64,000 nt of DNA, taken from NCBI GenBank assembly GCA_903813345.2, contig CAIIXF020000005.1, positions 32,863,375-32,927,374 of the forward strand, in the 5' to 3' direction. Below, one piece after another: positions 1-11,989 of the stretch. Under the pieces are notes generated by a model, which saw only the letters and a program-made list of their open reading frames with translations, searched no databases and had not been told where the DNA came from. Each line of letters begins with the position of its first letter. The stretch's first letter is position 1. The position numbers and the translations under genes are program-made. The DNA comes from Owenia fusiformis. Its lineage: Eukaryota; Annelida; Polychaeta; Sabellida; Oweniidae.

Positions 1-975
1 GCCTAGAGCGTATCAAAGCTTAACAAAACGTAACAAAGCTCAGCAAAGCTTGACCCAAAGCGTAGGAAAGCTTAACAGAGCTTGGTTCAAAGCGGGGACC
101 CCAGTGTCTTCACGGTCTGTTACCACTTGACACGCTTTGTTTAGATGTCTCAAGCTTTGCTACGATCTGGCATGAAGATCTGACACGAGGTAAGACGCAT
201 TCATCAATATATGACACTCTTTGTTACGCTTTCATAAAGGACTTTCAAGCTTTTTAACGAATTGAGACGCTTTAATCAAGGATTGAAACGCTTTGTTAAG
301 CTTTGTTACGCTTGACAAGCTTCCTTGCGCTTTCTCACGCCGTGCGACAAACATCATGTCTTCTTTAGATAGGTCATGATCTGGTCCATCTGGAAATTCT
401 GGATCTTGTTGTTCTGCCATCGTCTTCTCGAGTCACAGATGCAATGGTTTTATGGATCTACTGCATCTTTATACAGCCATTTGATTAAAAGCGTCGTGCT
501 AAAGGCGATCTCGAAAATGCACAACAGAGCTTGGCAATCGTATCAGAGCCTGATTAAAGCGTCATAGTCGCACCAAAGCGTAATAATGCTGACCAAAGCT
601 TATCAAAGCGTGATTTTAAGCGTAACAAAGCCTGGTCGAAGCGGGATCATGGGGTGAGGAACTGTAACAAGTTGGGAAATCAGAGCGTATCAGAGCTTAT
701 TAGAGCGTAACATTACTTAGGAGATCCGTGATATTTTTTGAAAAGTAAACATAAATGACAGCGCTTTGCTCGCCGATTTAAAGCATGGCATTCACCGTTG
801 GTATGAATGTAGCTTTAAAAATGTTTGGCGCTCTTGCCAAATATCCCGCTTTACTCCGAGCTTTTTTACGACCTATTACGACTCTGACGCTTTAAGCAAG
901 CTTTGTTACGCTTTGGTGCCGCTTTACAAGCAACTTTAAAGCGCCATCAAAGCGCCGTTGGTGTGAACGTAGCTT
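1..975. repeat. 10-bp periodic AGCKTAACAA array with alternating orientation
   Basis: Units close to AGCGTAACAA or AGCTTAACAA recur about every 10 bp at 1-120. They appear as the reverse complement (TTGTTACGCT) at about 125-335, forward again at about 500-720, and reverse at about 845-960. Near the right edge a motif similar to GTTGGTATGAATGTAGCTTT occurs twice (about 799 and 957) before ordinary AT-rich sequence resumes near 975. The block has more CpG than its surroundings, suggesting a recent insertion. The left edge lies outside the window. It could be the subterminal region of a large DNA transposon or a complex satellite; no transposase is seen. A 62-codon minus-strand ORF (420-232) is partly made of the repeat and is not called as a gene. 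Confidence 0.75.
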
Positions 976-3387
976 TATTTCCATTTGTAAACTCATGATA
1001 ATACAATAAATTGAATTAAGCAGTTAATGCCTTTTTGCTCATAAACATGTATGAAATGAAGAGATAACAAATTAACAATAGTCTGAGGATCAACAATTGG
1101 CTCTTCTGACGGAATAAAAACCTTTAAATGGATGTTGCTTATTTATTGATTATTAACCATAAGTTCATATTACATAACAAATGTATTGATGTAGTCATTA
1201 CTATCTAGGATTTACAAGCTGAAGGATAATACTGTTATATTCCAACATTATTTATTGCTCTGTCACCTTTAGCCTACTTGTACAGGTTGACTGTTTCACA
1301 GCTGGATGACTCTAACTACAGTTAGTATCATTCAAGATGGTGGCCAAAATGCTTTTGTTTTTGATAAACCTCCGATTTCAGTTAAACTAAGTTGAATCTG
1401 GATTCCAAATGTTTTGCCATGCAAATTGTTTAAGTTATGATTGTAAACAGTCACAAGAAAATGTTCAAACAACCCGGATATTGGAGAAATTTAAAGAAAA
1501 TGGCCTCACTTAGAATGACTCTAACTTAACTTGATGATGAAGTGTCATTCCTACATTCTCATTAAATGCAAAAATTATTTAGCATACTGGTTTAGTTCAA
1601 AATCTCATTTAGAAAAAACATGGACACCATTTCAGAAATGGTGGTCATCACGCACTATTTTACATTTTTTGCTATAACTTGAAAATACAGGAGTAATTTT
1701 GTTCATATTTGATGTCTTAATGACACTACTGACTCTAAATAAGCATCAATTTTGGAAAATGATCATCACTTTTATATGTGTTATGTTATTTCTTTGCTAT
1801 AATCTGAAAAGTAGTTGAGCAATTTTGTTGAAATTGCTATTATTTAGTTAATATCACATTTAGATTCAGCAGCATAATCCATAATGCAAATATATATGGT
1901 TAACGAGGCAATTGTTTTCAAATTCCAATAATATAAGACCCCATGCAGTTTATTCCATTTATCTTATTTGATTATATGCTTCAATCAATTTATTTGTATT
2001 CATTGTTTTTTTATATGCAGAATATTCCCATTTTTCACTTTGATGTCTTCAGTATTTTGTACATTACAGTAAAAAATATATAGAAAACTTCGATGTTCAA
2101 TACTTAGAATCTCAGATCTAAACCTCTACATTTAGATGCAGCAATTGATAGCTTTATAAAAAGCATTATGAATTTTTCCATTTTTAAATTGTACTGTATG
2201 GTAAAGATACTAAAATATTAATACAAAATAGGAATTACAACCAATTGCAATTTTTTATCTCTTTGAAACCAAGTGAGTTGAGATAATAATAATATCAATA
2301 TCAATTAACAAACTGGCGATCTGAATGTATTAGCAATAGTACAACAATAGTTGTTGTCGTAGCCATAGTAACTCATAGTTTAGAATCTATCGGAAAAATC
2401 AAAACAAGCATAATTATCTAGGTAAATGTTTCTAGTACCAGTTAATATGCAGTTCCAATTAAGCATGATCTGTTGGGGATGGTATTTTAGTTCAGGTTTA
2501 GTTATATTATCAGTTGAAGTTGGAAAGGGCATTCATCATGTCTCCACCATACATCATGGTATTATTCAGTTAATGATATGTTGGCATTCAGCAAACATAA
2601 GTCAATCAGTTAATTGAAACTGATCAATTAACTTATTAGCAAATGGATTCAATGACACAGTGTTTCATATGGTATAAAAAAGACACGATTGGATCAGGTT
2701 AATTTTTCAAGCAATTTCACAGAATCAAAATATGATGATCTGGTATCATTGAATGAAATACAACAAGTTACGTGATAATTTATAATTATGGTTGGAGGAA
2801 ATGAGACACAAAAGATGCAAATCATGATATAAGATCAAAAGACTAGAAACAGTCTGGATTCACAGAACCTGCAGAACCTTGACTAAATATTAAGTAGGCA
2901 GAAAAGAAACAATTTTTGTCTATTCATCATAGTAAATTTTTCAGCACCAAGTATTTTTGGAAGATTAGCAAAGTGGAGTGGTGCATATATTTTTGTGCTT
3001 TCTTCTATGGGTTCAAGATTATTAATGGCAATGTGTTAACTGTTCATTTTTTAAGTAATAAATATTATTCAAGAGGTTCATGCAGCACTGACATATTTCA
3101 TAAAATCTCATATGTGCAATTTCGTTTGATCTGCTGAAGTTTGCTTTAAAAGTGGTACCAATTAAATTAAGGTGTCATAAAAGGGAATAAAATGCAATTT
3201 ATATAATACTAAAACTGGAATGATTTAAAATAATTCAGACATGGTAATGTCACCATCAACTGGATATTAAATCAACATGTTCTAAATGTACCTCGAGGAA
3301 AAAAGGCAATCATTCCTATTAAATACAGAAATACACTATAGTGCTATTCAATGGAATAAAACTGAGACAACAAACCAACAAGGAAAG
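976..3387. other. AT-rich non-coding stretch with old interspersed repeat at 1330-1860
   Basis: No convincing exon or RNA gene is seen. Sequence at 1630-1860 shares blocks with 4735-5045, for example GGAGTAATTTTGTTCATATT, ATGACACT and AGCAATTTT, so both are diverged copies of one interspersed repeat. The short ORFs here have no splice context or recognisable composition. Confidence 0.5.
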
Positions 3388-3439
3388 ATGGGTATAATGG
3401 TTGGAACTCTTAACATCAACATGGGCACACCAAAGGATG
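3388..3439 (+). CDS. Candidate alternative first exon 1 (MGIMVGTLNIN...)
   Basis: Seventeen codons plus one base, read as MGIMVGTLNINMGTPKD, end exactly at a GTGAGT donor with the last exon base G (phase 1). The start ATG has purine at -3 (AAG) and G at +4. It shares with the other array exons the Met-Gly start, three hydrophobic residues, and Thr-Leu at positions 7-8. The residue at position 6 is Gly rather than Thr/Ser. No acceptor lies immediately upstream, so it is best read as a first exon rather than a cassette. The downstream partner exon is not identified. A remnant of family X lies at about 5040-5120. The gene is unknown; the call rests on the repeated pattern and not on homology. 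Confidence 0.6.
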
Positions 3440-4891
3440 GTGAGTATGATATATTTTTGTTTCTCAAAGTTTTTGGTTCGTGAAGTATTTACTTATAGAA
3501 GACACTGGGGATCAACTAGAAACAGACATGGCCAGACTTACAGTAGAATAATTTGATATGAGTTTTTGTTTTCTTGATTTTGTCACCTTTGTCCTTCAAA
3601 TTTCAATAATATATGGCCCATACGTATTGCATAAGTTCTGGTTTTCAAATATGATTACATATCAGAAATAGATAACAGTAATCATTTTGACATTTACAAA
3701 TCAGTTCCCTCACTTAGGAAACAATTACGTAACCATATACTAAGTGTAAAAATGTTGATGCTTGTATTGCACATTTATTAAAAAGTAAATAAGAAAAAAA
3801 CACAATTAATCTGATTAACTTAAAATGTTTAAATTAGCAAAAATAGACTTGGGTCAATAATCTAATTTGGCTTTGGGCATGCTGGATAATTTACAAGGTG
3901 TTTTTGCTCTTTCTCATTAAGTGCAATATTTGTCCCTGTGTGTCTTGTTGATGCAATTATTTCACAACCAACTGTAAAGTTATTCATATTCATAACCAGA
4001 TCAACTGATTTCAGCATGCCAAAAAATCAAATCTTGATTATTCTGATCATTAGTGGAATAATTTTCAGCTTTATGAATTTCATTTGTCTTGATGAATGAA
4101 TAAGTGAAATTGCAATTCCTAGCGTTAAATTATTGTAAGTCAACTGTACTATTGCTATCTGGAGAAAACATTTATTGTTTCTAGCAGGTTCGCTTTGTAA
4201 GATATTTGCCTATTCAGAGAACCAGTGCAGATTAACTAAATATGTCATATTCTTATGTACTATTCAAGAGCAATTGGTTTTTAACGCAGTATACATGTAA
4301 ATGTTGTTTGTGTTTAAATGGGCCCATAATAGGATAGTCCATTCAAGTATCACCAGCTTTCTCATTATATAATTGGAAATATCATTAAATATTCATAAAA
4401 TGTGCACATTTGTTTTCTGTTGATTCAATATGTAAAACAATTTTCATTGAATGTCTTGAATGTGAATTTAGTATAAGAAAAAAATAATGCCAAGTTGGAA
4501 TCTTTAGTGTTCATTATAATGGTTGTATTGTATACAATAATGTATTGTAAGGTGTTGTATTGTAATATATTGTAATGGCACCAGTATGACTGAATGTGAT
4601 AATGGTTTAATAATTATTATCCCATCGAACAAAGTTTGTGGGAAACAGCTCCATCCATCCATCCATCCATCCATCCATCATATTATTGCCTACTTTTAGG
4701 CAATAACTCAAATACCTTTGGCCCGATTTAATATATATTTTATCAATATATGCCCCATTTAATGCTGATTTTCAAATTGGGCTCCAGTTTCAAAATGGCT
4801 GCCATTTTGGAAATTAAAAGGAGTGGATTAATTTTGTTCATATTTGATATGTGAATACTCATAAGCATGGTACACTGTCTTATGACACTGA
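3440..4891. other. Non-coding; microsatellite and repeat remnants
   Basis: AT-rich sequence with no exon signature seen. It holds a TGTATTGTA-type low-complexity patch near 4525-4575 and the CCAT microsatellite listed separately. Confidence 0.5.
4651..4679 (+). repeat. (CCAT)n microsatellite
   Basis: About seven uninterrupted CCAT tetranucleotides. Confidence 0.95.
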
Positions 4892-5045
4892 CTAATAGCA
4901 TGGGCTTTCAACTAGAGTTGAAAGCCCATGCTAATAGGTAGCAATTTTATGCATGTTATTTACCTTTTATTACTATTACCTGAGTAATGGAGTTATTTTG
5001 TTGAAATTCCATATGTGAATATTTAAAAGCACATTACACTGTCTG
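4735..5045. repeat. Interspersed repeat, second copy of the 1630-1860 family
   Basis: It contains AAAATGGCTGCCATTTT (a short palindrome), GGAGTGGATTAATTTTGTTCATATTTGA in diverged form, and ATGACACTGACTAATAG. These align with the 1630-1860 copy. It hosts the small hairpin insertion at 4899-4930, which the 1715-1755 copy lacks. Confidence 0.6.
4899..4930. mobile_element. 32-bp hairpin insertion with 7-bp target duplication
   Basis: The insert is a perfect inverted repeat: a 15-nt arm CATGGGCTTTCAACT, a 2-nt loop AG, then the exact reverse complement. It is flanked by CTAATAG at 4892-4898 and again at 4931-4937. The paralogous repeat copy at about 1715-1755 lacks the hairpin. A second insertion with the same 13-nt outer arm is at 14018-14052. 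I do not know an established element this small. The 7-bp duplication would fit several cut-and-paste superfamilies. Confidence 0.75.
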
Positions 5046-6308
5046 GTTGCACTTCGACTGCTTCCTGTTCTGATTGTTTCTTTAGTACCTTTCCTTCCAA
5101 TTTCGATATTGCACTTACAGCTTTTTGTCCCTATTACTCAGCTTGATGGTGAGTGAGATACGAAACCTATATTCATATGCGCTTGATATTTGAAATTTAT
5201 GTTTATGTGTTTATGCTTATGGAATATATCAAGTACAATGGAATAATTCATCTTTGTGTAATTACAGAAAGGGCTTGTGATGGTTATATGTAAATAAATG
5301 AAGTGTATCTGTAGCTATGTGAATCATTTGTACCGATTCTCCCTATCCTATCATAAAATACAATGCACCATTCATCTTCTATACATTATTGATGTGAAAA
5401 CCTTCATCATGTATTGTAGTTCTCACACACAATATGTATATGAGCATGATTTGTAGCAATAATTAAGATGAGAAAATTGTTTCTAAATCTATTACTTTAG
5501 ACACCTTCTGCATTGTTTTCCATATCCTTTTCCCTTTTGGCATTTATTCATATCTATTTATCAGTTCTCTAAAAAGATGTCATTGCAAATGGAATATTCA
5601 TTTCAGAGTGTATATTAATCTTAGGACCTGTTACCATATTGCATCTTGATTACAAGAATGAATTTGAGAGCCTTCATATTAAAATAATTCTGGGAAGGAC
5701 ACCTTAATCTAGTTTTTTCAACCCACATATGTGAGTACAGATGTGAAGAATTATATACATTACAAAATTGATACATTATGAATTGCAGTTTTTTTAGTTT
5801 AGCCATTTTATAATAGTTTACTTAATTAAGTTTACTTAGTTAAGTTGTATAACTTTTGTTTGTGAAAAATGCCCTTACTTTTGTATTTGGTCTATTTTGG
5901 AAGTATTGTTTTAAATACTTATCCCTTTTTTTCTTAAAAACACTCAGAGTCATTCTAAAATAAAAGTTGACACTTTTTTTGCAACAACGGTTGTATGTAT
6001 ATTCTTGGATGTCTTGGTATACAATTATATGTTCCAATTTCTATTGTTAAATATCATTTAAAATCCAAATTTTGTTGTTCAGATGTGCACAAAGTAGTAG
6101 TAGTGACACAAAGATTGTCAATATACTGGAATCTTAGTATCAAATGTTCTATTAACCTGTCTGAAAATCCATCAATAATCTATGTGAACTTTATTTTATG
6201 TACTGGTATATATATTTCCTATGATAAATTAATGAAGAACTTATTTAGCACACCCTGTATATTAATTTGATATGTAACATGGCACATGATGTCATCGTAT
6301 CAGGTACA
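5046..6308. other. Non-coding, with a partial family X copy at about 5040-5120
   Basis: The segment around 5060-5120 resembles the 3' part of family X (a TTTCTTTAGT...CCTTTCC..TTC...GCACTT block). A possible acceptor/donor pair at about 5117-5149 gives no open phase-1 frame. No gene is called. Confidence 0.4.
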
Positions 6309-6771
6309 ATGGCTGCTGAACTCGATCATGAGAAAATAGCAGCTGTGTTACCTGTAATAATTCTATGAAATCTGTTAATACATATGCATAGCACATACCT
6401 TGTCATCTGAGCATTATCTGTTTGTGGTATGCAATTCTAATTTTAAAAATATAAAAATTAACAATGCAAAGAAATATTAATCAGCTATTAAGAAATGTAT
6501 TGTAGATAATAGCTTTGATACTCTGACAATTATTCTATTGTATCAGTAACAAATCACTGATGGCGGATGAAACCATATTGTCATGCAAACATGTTTATGA
6601 GTCCATGCTAATATTGTATAGCCATATAATTGAAGATTTATAGATAGTTTTTTCTTTAGTAGAGTTATAGCATTACGACATATTGAAAGACAGTGTCGCA
6701 ACACATCAGGTGAATACAAAGGTGAAGAAATAAGTATCCTAGCGAAGGCAACAATGCTACTAAAGGAATAA
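6309..6771 (+). pseudogene. Possible coding fragments, frames broken
   Basis: Three protein-like stretches lie close together on the plus strand. Position 6309-6353 reads MAAELDHEKIAAVLP with a weak GTAATA donor after it. Position 6560-6643 is a 27-codon ORF beginning MADETILSCKHVYES. Position 6634-6771 is a 45-codon frame ending at TAA, with RVIALRHIERQCRNTSG and GEEISILAKATMLLKE. The second and third overlap in different frames, so a one-base shift would join them; a CTTTAG acceptor just before RVIAL is an alternative. The stretch has more CpG than its surroundings. A minus-strand 128-codon ORF (6929-6543) over the same bases is more likely a shadow. I do not recognise the family. It may be a decayed retrocopy or exons of an unrecognised gene. 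Confidence 0.35.
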
Positions 6772-7543
6772 CAAATTACGTTACTGCACATGGGAGTATA
6801 GACATGTGTATTCTTATGTAGGCCATTCGGCAGCGTTGACAATACGCATTCTTCACTAGGTAATTTCATTTCTATGGCAAATGATTTGACAAATTCTAAG
6901 GATATTACATATTCTAAGGATATTAACACTTAATCAACCTTCATATCAATTGCTATGCATTCAGTACATGTAGTGTTACTTCATGAAATTAGAGTGCTCA
7001 GTATACTCATCACTTTCTCAGAATATAAATTGCAGAATAGCAGAGCAATCATTGTTTGCCAAAGTGACTGACAATTTGACAAGTCTCACAAGGGAACACG
7101 AATCAACAAAAACGTCATTGCAGTAAAATGTGGATCAATGGATTTCTGTTATAGTTAAATGATTGGGGACGGATAATACCGATTCTAAGGGAATACAATT
7201 AATAATATATGTTGGAATAAAAGTTTTTCTTGTCTCAGCGGGACATACCTGCAACTATACCATGAATCCAAAAGCACAAAGGGCAAACACGAAACAGTTA
7301 AAGATTTAGTATCTCAAATAATAAAAAGTTCTTTGAAATCTGAATGTTAGAGCAATTTATAAAATTGATCTGTATGTTAGATCAATTAGTGTCAAAGATT
7401 AAACTAAATAGATTAAACTAAATATAGATTGAATATAATTTGATTAATCAATTAATGATTTGTCAAATATAAGCCAAGATGAACAAACATTGATTACAGG
7501 ACTAAGAAATAAGTTGAAAGATTAACCAGAGTCATAGAGGAAA

Positions 7544-7589
7544 ATGGGAGTATTTATCAGTACAGTATTGCCAAGCTTTGATGACAGTG
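7544..7589 (+). CDS. Candidate alternative first exon 2 (MGVFISTVLPS...)
   Basis: Fifteen codons plus G (MGVFISTVLPSFDDS) run into a perfect GTAAGT donor in phase 1. The context AAAATGG is a good animal start. Residues 7-10 (TVLP) and the Met-Gly start match the exon at 16265 (MGIFPSTVLP), so these two form a sub-family. Ser at position 6 after Gly-2 fits the N-myristoylation pattern MGxxxS/T, which is inference only. The nearest well-preserved family X copy downstream is about 6 kb away. Confidence 0.7.
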
Positions 7590-7906
7590 GTAAGTTTAAC
7601 AACATTTTATATTTGCAGAACAATTCCAATGCACTGACATAAAAGAGTCAGCTGTTGATGTCATCATACATGCAACTGCACATTGCATTCAATCTTAAGT
7701 CAATATGGGACCAACAAAATCTATACAAGTTTCACAAGGTCAACATCAAAAGGAATACCGCCATTTAGTCAATAAAACACATATTCAACAATAAAGAGTC
7801 ATCAGATAGACCATATAGCTTGTTTCAATCTACAACTTACCTGGTTATATGGATTTTAAATATATTTCAAATCAGAAAGAATTTTATTGTATCTAAAAGG
7901 TACAAC
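7590..7906. other. Intron-like, no feature seen
   Basis: AT-rich sequence between exon candidate 2 and the TIR element; nothing recognisable. Confidence 0.5.
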
Positions 7907-7909
7907 ATT

Positions 7910-8703
7910 AGAGAATTTTCGTTATAAGTTGTTTCAAAAACATATACGTATACTTATAGTTTAAAGGGTCTTATCAAACTAAAATCAATTCAAATTGATT
8001 TTCATAATCTGTACCAAGTGGGGCATAACTATTCCCGATATAGTCAAGCTCCATCATCAACTAGGGACTGCGAATACAATGTCCTTTGCTAGTGTCAATT
8101 ATGAACACGATAAACTAAATGCTAGTTGACTGGTCCTTGTAGTGTACGATAAACAAGACCCTTTAAAGTGAATCACTACATGAACGAGTCGATCATTTCA
8201 AAGTTCTCATGAAATTATAAGGTCAATTTTTAAGTTTTTACGTATAAAAGGGCCTTTATACGCAGATTATAAACTTACAGAGTTGGATCTCCGCATAGTA
8301 TATGTGTGGACCTACTGACCAGAATGGCTTATTAAAATTAATCGGCTGAATAGGCATAGTATCCAATCAAACAGCTCGACTCATCCATTAGCTGAACTAA
8401 TTCTCCCTTCGTTATTTCTACAAGGTTATTCAAAACGATCATCTACAAAAAATATATTTGAGAGTAGATAAATCTGTAAAACCCGTGTGCTATATCAGCC
8501 TATTTGATTCTAGAAAACACATATGACACAGCAAAACATGCTTTACATCAAGGGGGTACGGATGGTATGCCATTGGCCCTTTTTATTACCGTCCTGGGAG
8601 ATATTTCCCGACGAATTAGGAAATTATGAAACACCTTGTTTATTGGGTTTTTAAGTATAAGTATACGTATAAGTTTTTAAAAAACTTATAACGAAAATTC
8701 TCT
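7910..8703. mobile_element. Non-autonomous TIR element (about 794 bp)
   Basis: The left end AGAGAATTTTCGTTATAAGT is repeated in inverted form at the right end (8684-8703), and similarity continues for about 60 bp through a TATACGTATACTTATA block. The flanks are ATT at 7907-7909 and ATT at 8704-8706. An equally good reading is a TA duplication (7909-7910 and 8703-8704) with TIR GAGAATTTTCG. An inner fold-back exists too, with AGTTTAAAGGGTCTT near 7959 answered by AAGACCCTTTAAAGT near 8156. No transposase is encoded. The superfamily is undetermined: TA points to Tc1/mariner, a 3-bp site to PIF/Harbinger or CACTA-type. Confidence 0.75.
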
Positions 8704-8706
8704 ATT

Positions 8707-9815
8707 GTAATCAGTTTAGCCTTCAAAAAAATGACCACTAAAAGTTAGGCAACATGCACAAAAATAAATCCTTTCTATGCAAAGAATCCTAAGGGAAGGG
8801 GTTGAAAATCAGGAAAACATTTCAGAAAAAATATGTGGGTGGGTTGTTTGCATCTTCCCTGTCTCACAGTTCTTGAAAGGTGCTATGGTATAATTTGATT
8901 ACCTGGAGTAGGTTCCATCAATATAATCGTATACATCATACTGAAAAGTCTACATTTCCAAACTGCATTAGGTATCCTGTTTTAATCATATTATGGCCTT
9001 AGTTGTCTATTGTGATCAGAATCCCCCAGCACATTAACACTGCTTCTCTCTAGAGACCCCAATTAATTAAAATATAATTTCCCTGGCCAGAACTTCATGC
9101 AGTCTTTAACGGAAATGATATTTTATATGCTTCTGTAGCCTTTTGAAATGCTTGTTTGCAAATGCTGTTATTCAGTCACTGATTTAAGATTTGATTTAAT
9201 TTTCTTTATACCTTTACAACTGTAATTTTGAAATACATTTTTATCAAAATATGATTTACTCAAAATTTCTAGATCACTTATTCTAATTTAGGGAGAATTT
9301 CTTTACATTTTATATTAATAAACAATAATATTAGATCTGCATATTTTACTAAGCTCTTATTGATAAATTATGCAGGATTTTTGCTATCACATTCATCCAA
9401 TTTGGGCATTCTACAATGCTTTTATTTTTATAGAAATATTCTATGACAAATGTAATTTATGCAGTCAATAATGAAATATTTTTTGTTTGGAAGATAAATG
9501 TATCTTATGGAATTAGAAAAGGGCAGGATTCAAACGCTTCTTTTTATGTATCAGGTGGTGCCAAATATCAGTTGATTTCCAGTACTATTTAGAGTTTTAA
9601 CTCTTGTATTTGGATTTGTTTAGGTCACATTAGAGAAAAGCATCTTGTTTTCTTTTATAGTGTCATTATACCTTCATGTGTTTTGAGGTCAATTGTCCAT
9701 TTGCTTTTTGGATTCAGTTATTGATGTCCTTACAGCATATCAATAAAAATTGTACCTGTTTGCGATGTAATTGTCAACAGATATCACCATGCAATATGCA
9801 AGTGCTATAGCATCA
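8707..9815. other. Non-coding, nothing recognised
   Basis: AT-rich; no ORF, repeat array or splice signature stands out. Confidence 0.5.
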
Positions 9816-9819
9816 TTGA

Positions 9820-10235
9820 GCTTGTGCTATTTCAGCCCTGGGCATATATAGTCAGCCCTTGCGCCAAGATTTCACTATGTTGCTCTTTGCCAGGCCTGTT
9901 CTAAGGGTATTAGTACTCATTTAGAAGCCTTATATTTTACCAAATTGACCGCAATATGTTAGTGGGGGGGGGGGCTCTAGTGGTGGGCCAAAATGGATAT
10001 TTCAGCCCAGCAAGGTTCCCTGGGAAATTATATATCGTTCAGTGCATGTAATTTTTGTTCAGTGGCAGATCATTCATGCTATTTCAGCCCTGGACATAAG
10101 GTGTAAATAATACTAATAACCTCATTTCAGCAGGCAACATAGTTAAATATTGGACCTAGGCCCTAGGTCCAATATTTCACTATTTTGCGCTTTAAAATGA
10201 GATTATTGGTATATTAAGGACAGTTGAGCAGCGTG
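9820..10235. repeat. Repeat block with poly-G and an imperfect fold-back at about 10080-10225
   Basis: A TGCTATTTCAGCCCTGG motif occurs twice in direct orientation (about 9824 and 10076). A G homopolymer sits at about 9964-9974. The centre of the fold-back is AAATATTGGACCTAGG at 10145-10160, a single C, then its exact reverse complement at 10162-10177. The weaker arms extend outwards through CCTCATTT and AATAAT blocks to about 10085 and 10215. A short GT run follows. Confidence 0.65.
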
Positions 10236-10357
10236 TGTGTGTGTGGGAATATATAAGCGCAAATGCCAAAGGGGAATAAAAAAAGGGTATGGTGCTTCCT
10301 CCAGTGTGTCTGAGCGTTAACATCAGCTGCCTCTAGTCAGATCGACTGACAAAACAA

Positions 10358-11556
10358 CCTTTTTATGTCCCCACCACATAGTGTGGGGCCATATTGTCGG
10401 CCTAGGCGCGTCCGTCCTTCCGTCCGTCTGTCCGTCCGTCCATCTGTCCGTCCGGGAGTTTTCTCCAAAACCGCTACAGATATCACCTTCAAATTTTTAT
10501 GGATAACTAATGAGTGCATATAGATGTGGATGAAAAAAAATTAACTCGATACCTACTTCCTGTCGGCCATTTTGAAGTCAAATGCTAAAATCCTTGTCTG
10601 CAAACTTTAAGAAAAACGGCTTCACAGTTGCTTTTAAAACTTTAACATCTTGTTCAGCTCACTTCATTCTAGATCTGATTAGGTTTTGGACCTGTTAGCT
10701 CAGTCATGTCAGCCATTTTGAATGTTTTAAGAAAAGTTAGCGCACGATAATACTTTGTATCATATTAAATGGTGTTTTTCAGTTTTCATACTTTAACTAT
10801 TTAGTAGCTTTATAAATAATTTCAGGTGTACTTTTTTGTAAAAGCCTATGTTATTGTTAACAGTAGTTATATGTGATAATTTTGTAAAAAGAAATCAGCA
10901 AAAACTCATAATCACTTTTTGGATTTTTCCGTCCTAAAATCTTGTCTGTAAAGTCTTGTCTACGCATTTTCAGATCAACCGTTTGGGAGATCAATTTCAA
11001 ATTTTCACGGATGATTCTTAGTATGAAAATCTAGATCTGATTAGTTTTTGGGCATTCTGGGTAAATGTCAAGGCAGCCATTTTAGATTTTCCGCCCTAAA
11101 ATCTTGTCTGTAAAGTCTTGTCTACGCATTTACAGGTGAACCGCTTGATAGATCAATTTCAAATTTTCAGGGATGATTCTAAGTATAAAAATCTAGATCT
11201 GATTAGTTTTTGGGCATTCTGGGTAAATGTCAAGGCAGCCATTTTGGATTTTGTATCCTAAAATCTTGTTTCTTAAGTCTTGTCTACGCATTTCCAGGTG
11301 AACCGTTTGGTAGATCAATTTCATATTTTCAGGGATGATTCTTAGTATGAAAATCTGGAACAGATTAGTTTTTTGGCATTCTGGATAAATGTCAAGCCAG
11401 CCATTTTGGATTTTTTTAAATTTTTTGGCATTCTTGGTAAATTTTAAGGTGGCCATTTTGGATTTTCCGTCCTCAAATTGTATCGGTAAAGTCTTGTCTA
11501 CTCATTTTTAGGATAATCATTTGACGTGATCACCCATAGGTGGGGACATTTTGTAC
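10358..11556. mobile_element. TIR-bounded repeat element with internal 162-bp tandem units
   Basis: The left end TTTTTATGTCCCCACCACAT and right end AGGTGGGGACATTTTG (about 11541-11556) form terminal inverted repeats. The left terminus also folds on itself (CCCCAC...GTGGGG at 10368-10387), followed by a CCGTCCGTC-rich run at 10410-10455. Inside, a unit starting near CCTAAAATCTTGTCTGTAAAG repeats at about 10930, 11093, 11254 and 11469. Steps are about 162 bp, the last one longer. Each unit ends in a GGCAGCCATTTTGGATTTT-like block. A related pair of units sits at about 46015-46510. The minus-strand ORF at 10519-10337 (GRTDGRTDRRTEG) is only the CCGTC run. Confidence 0.7.
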
Positions 11557-11573
11557 ACATTTGTGTTCTTGTA

Positions 11574-11690
11574 TTGGGTTGTCGAGTTGGCTGAGAGGGC
11601 TTGAGCGCCAGCATGTTCAGGCTAGGCGATTGGGTGCCATAACCACGAGGTTGCGAGTTCAAGACACATGTGCTCATTGTGTTTATTCAA
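11574..11690 (+). mobile_element. tRNA-derived SINE-like head (class II tRNA type)
   Basis: TTGGCTGAGAGGGC resembles a Pol III A box, and GGTTGCGAGTTCAAGAC at about 11651-11667 contains GTTCAAGAC, which matches the B-box consensus GWTCRANNC. The roughly 55-bp spacing and extra arm resemble Leu/Ser-type tRNAs. Stem pairing is poor and no acceptor stem closes cleanly, so a SINE head is more likely than a working tRNA gene. The 3' end of the repeat is not resolved. Confidence 0.55.
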
Positions 11691-11989
11691 TCATGAGATG
11701 GCTCAGATCTATTGGCCCTTTAAAATCCAGTTTGAAAATATATTTTCGTATATATTTTGAATTATTTGAAAAAATTCCAGTCGGAAATTTATGAATCTAA
11801 AAAATGTTCATGTAATTTCAAGATCTGTTCAATTGCACTTTTTGCTTCTAAGGGACCATTGCACAAGCTCAATGTATATCCCCCTCCTCATGTTAACTTT
11901 ATGTGAGAAATGTTGACATTCGTGGGATTTTTGTAACACAATTGATTTCAAGGTTTTACAACTTGTATGTCTCATTTTCTTATGGTGTC

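Noticed and set aside
232-420. 62-codon minus-strand ORF in the periodic repeat (MAEQQDPEFPDGPDHD...)
   Set aside because: Its second half is translated repeat; no further evidence of a gene.
10337-10519. Arg/Thr/Gly-rich minus-strand ORF
   Set aside because: Direct translation of a CCGTCC-type run.
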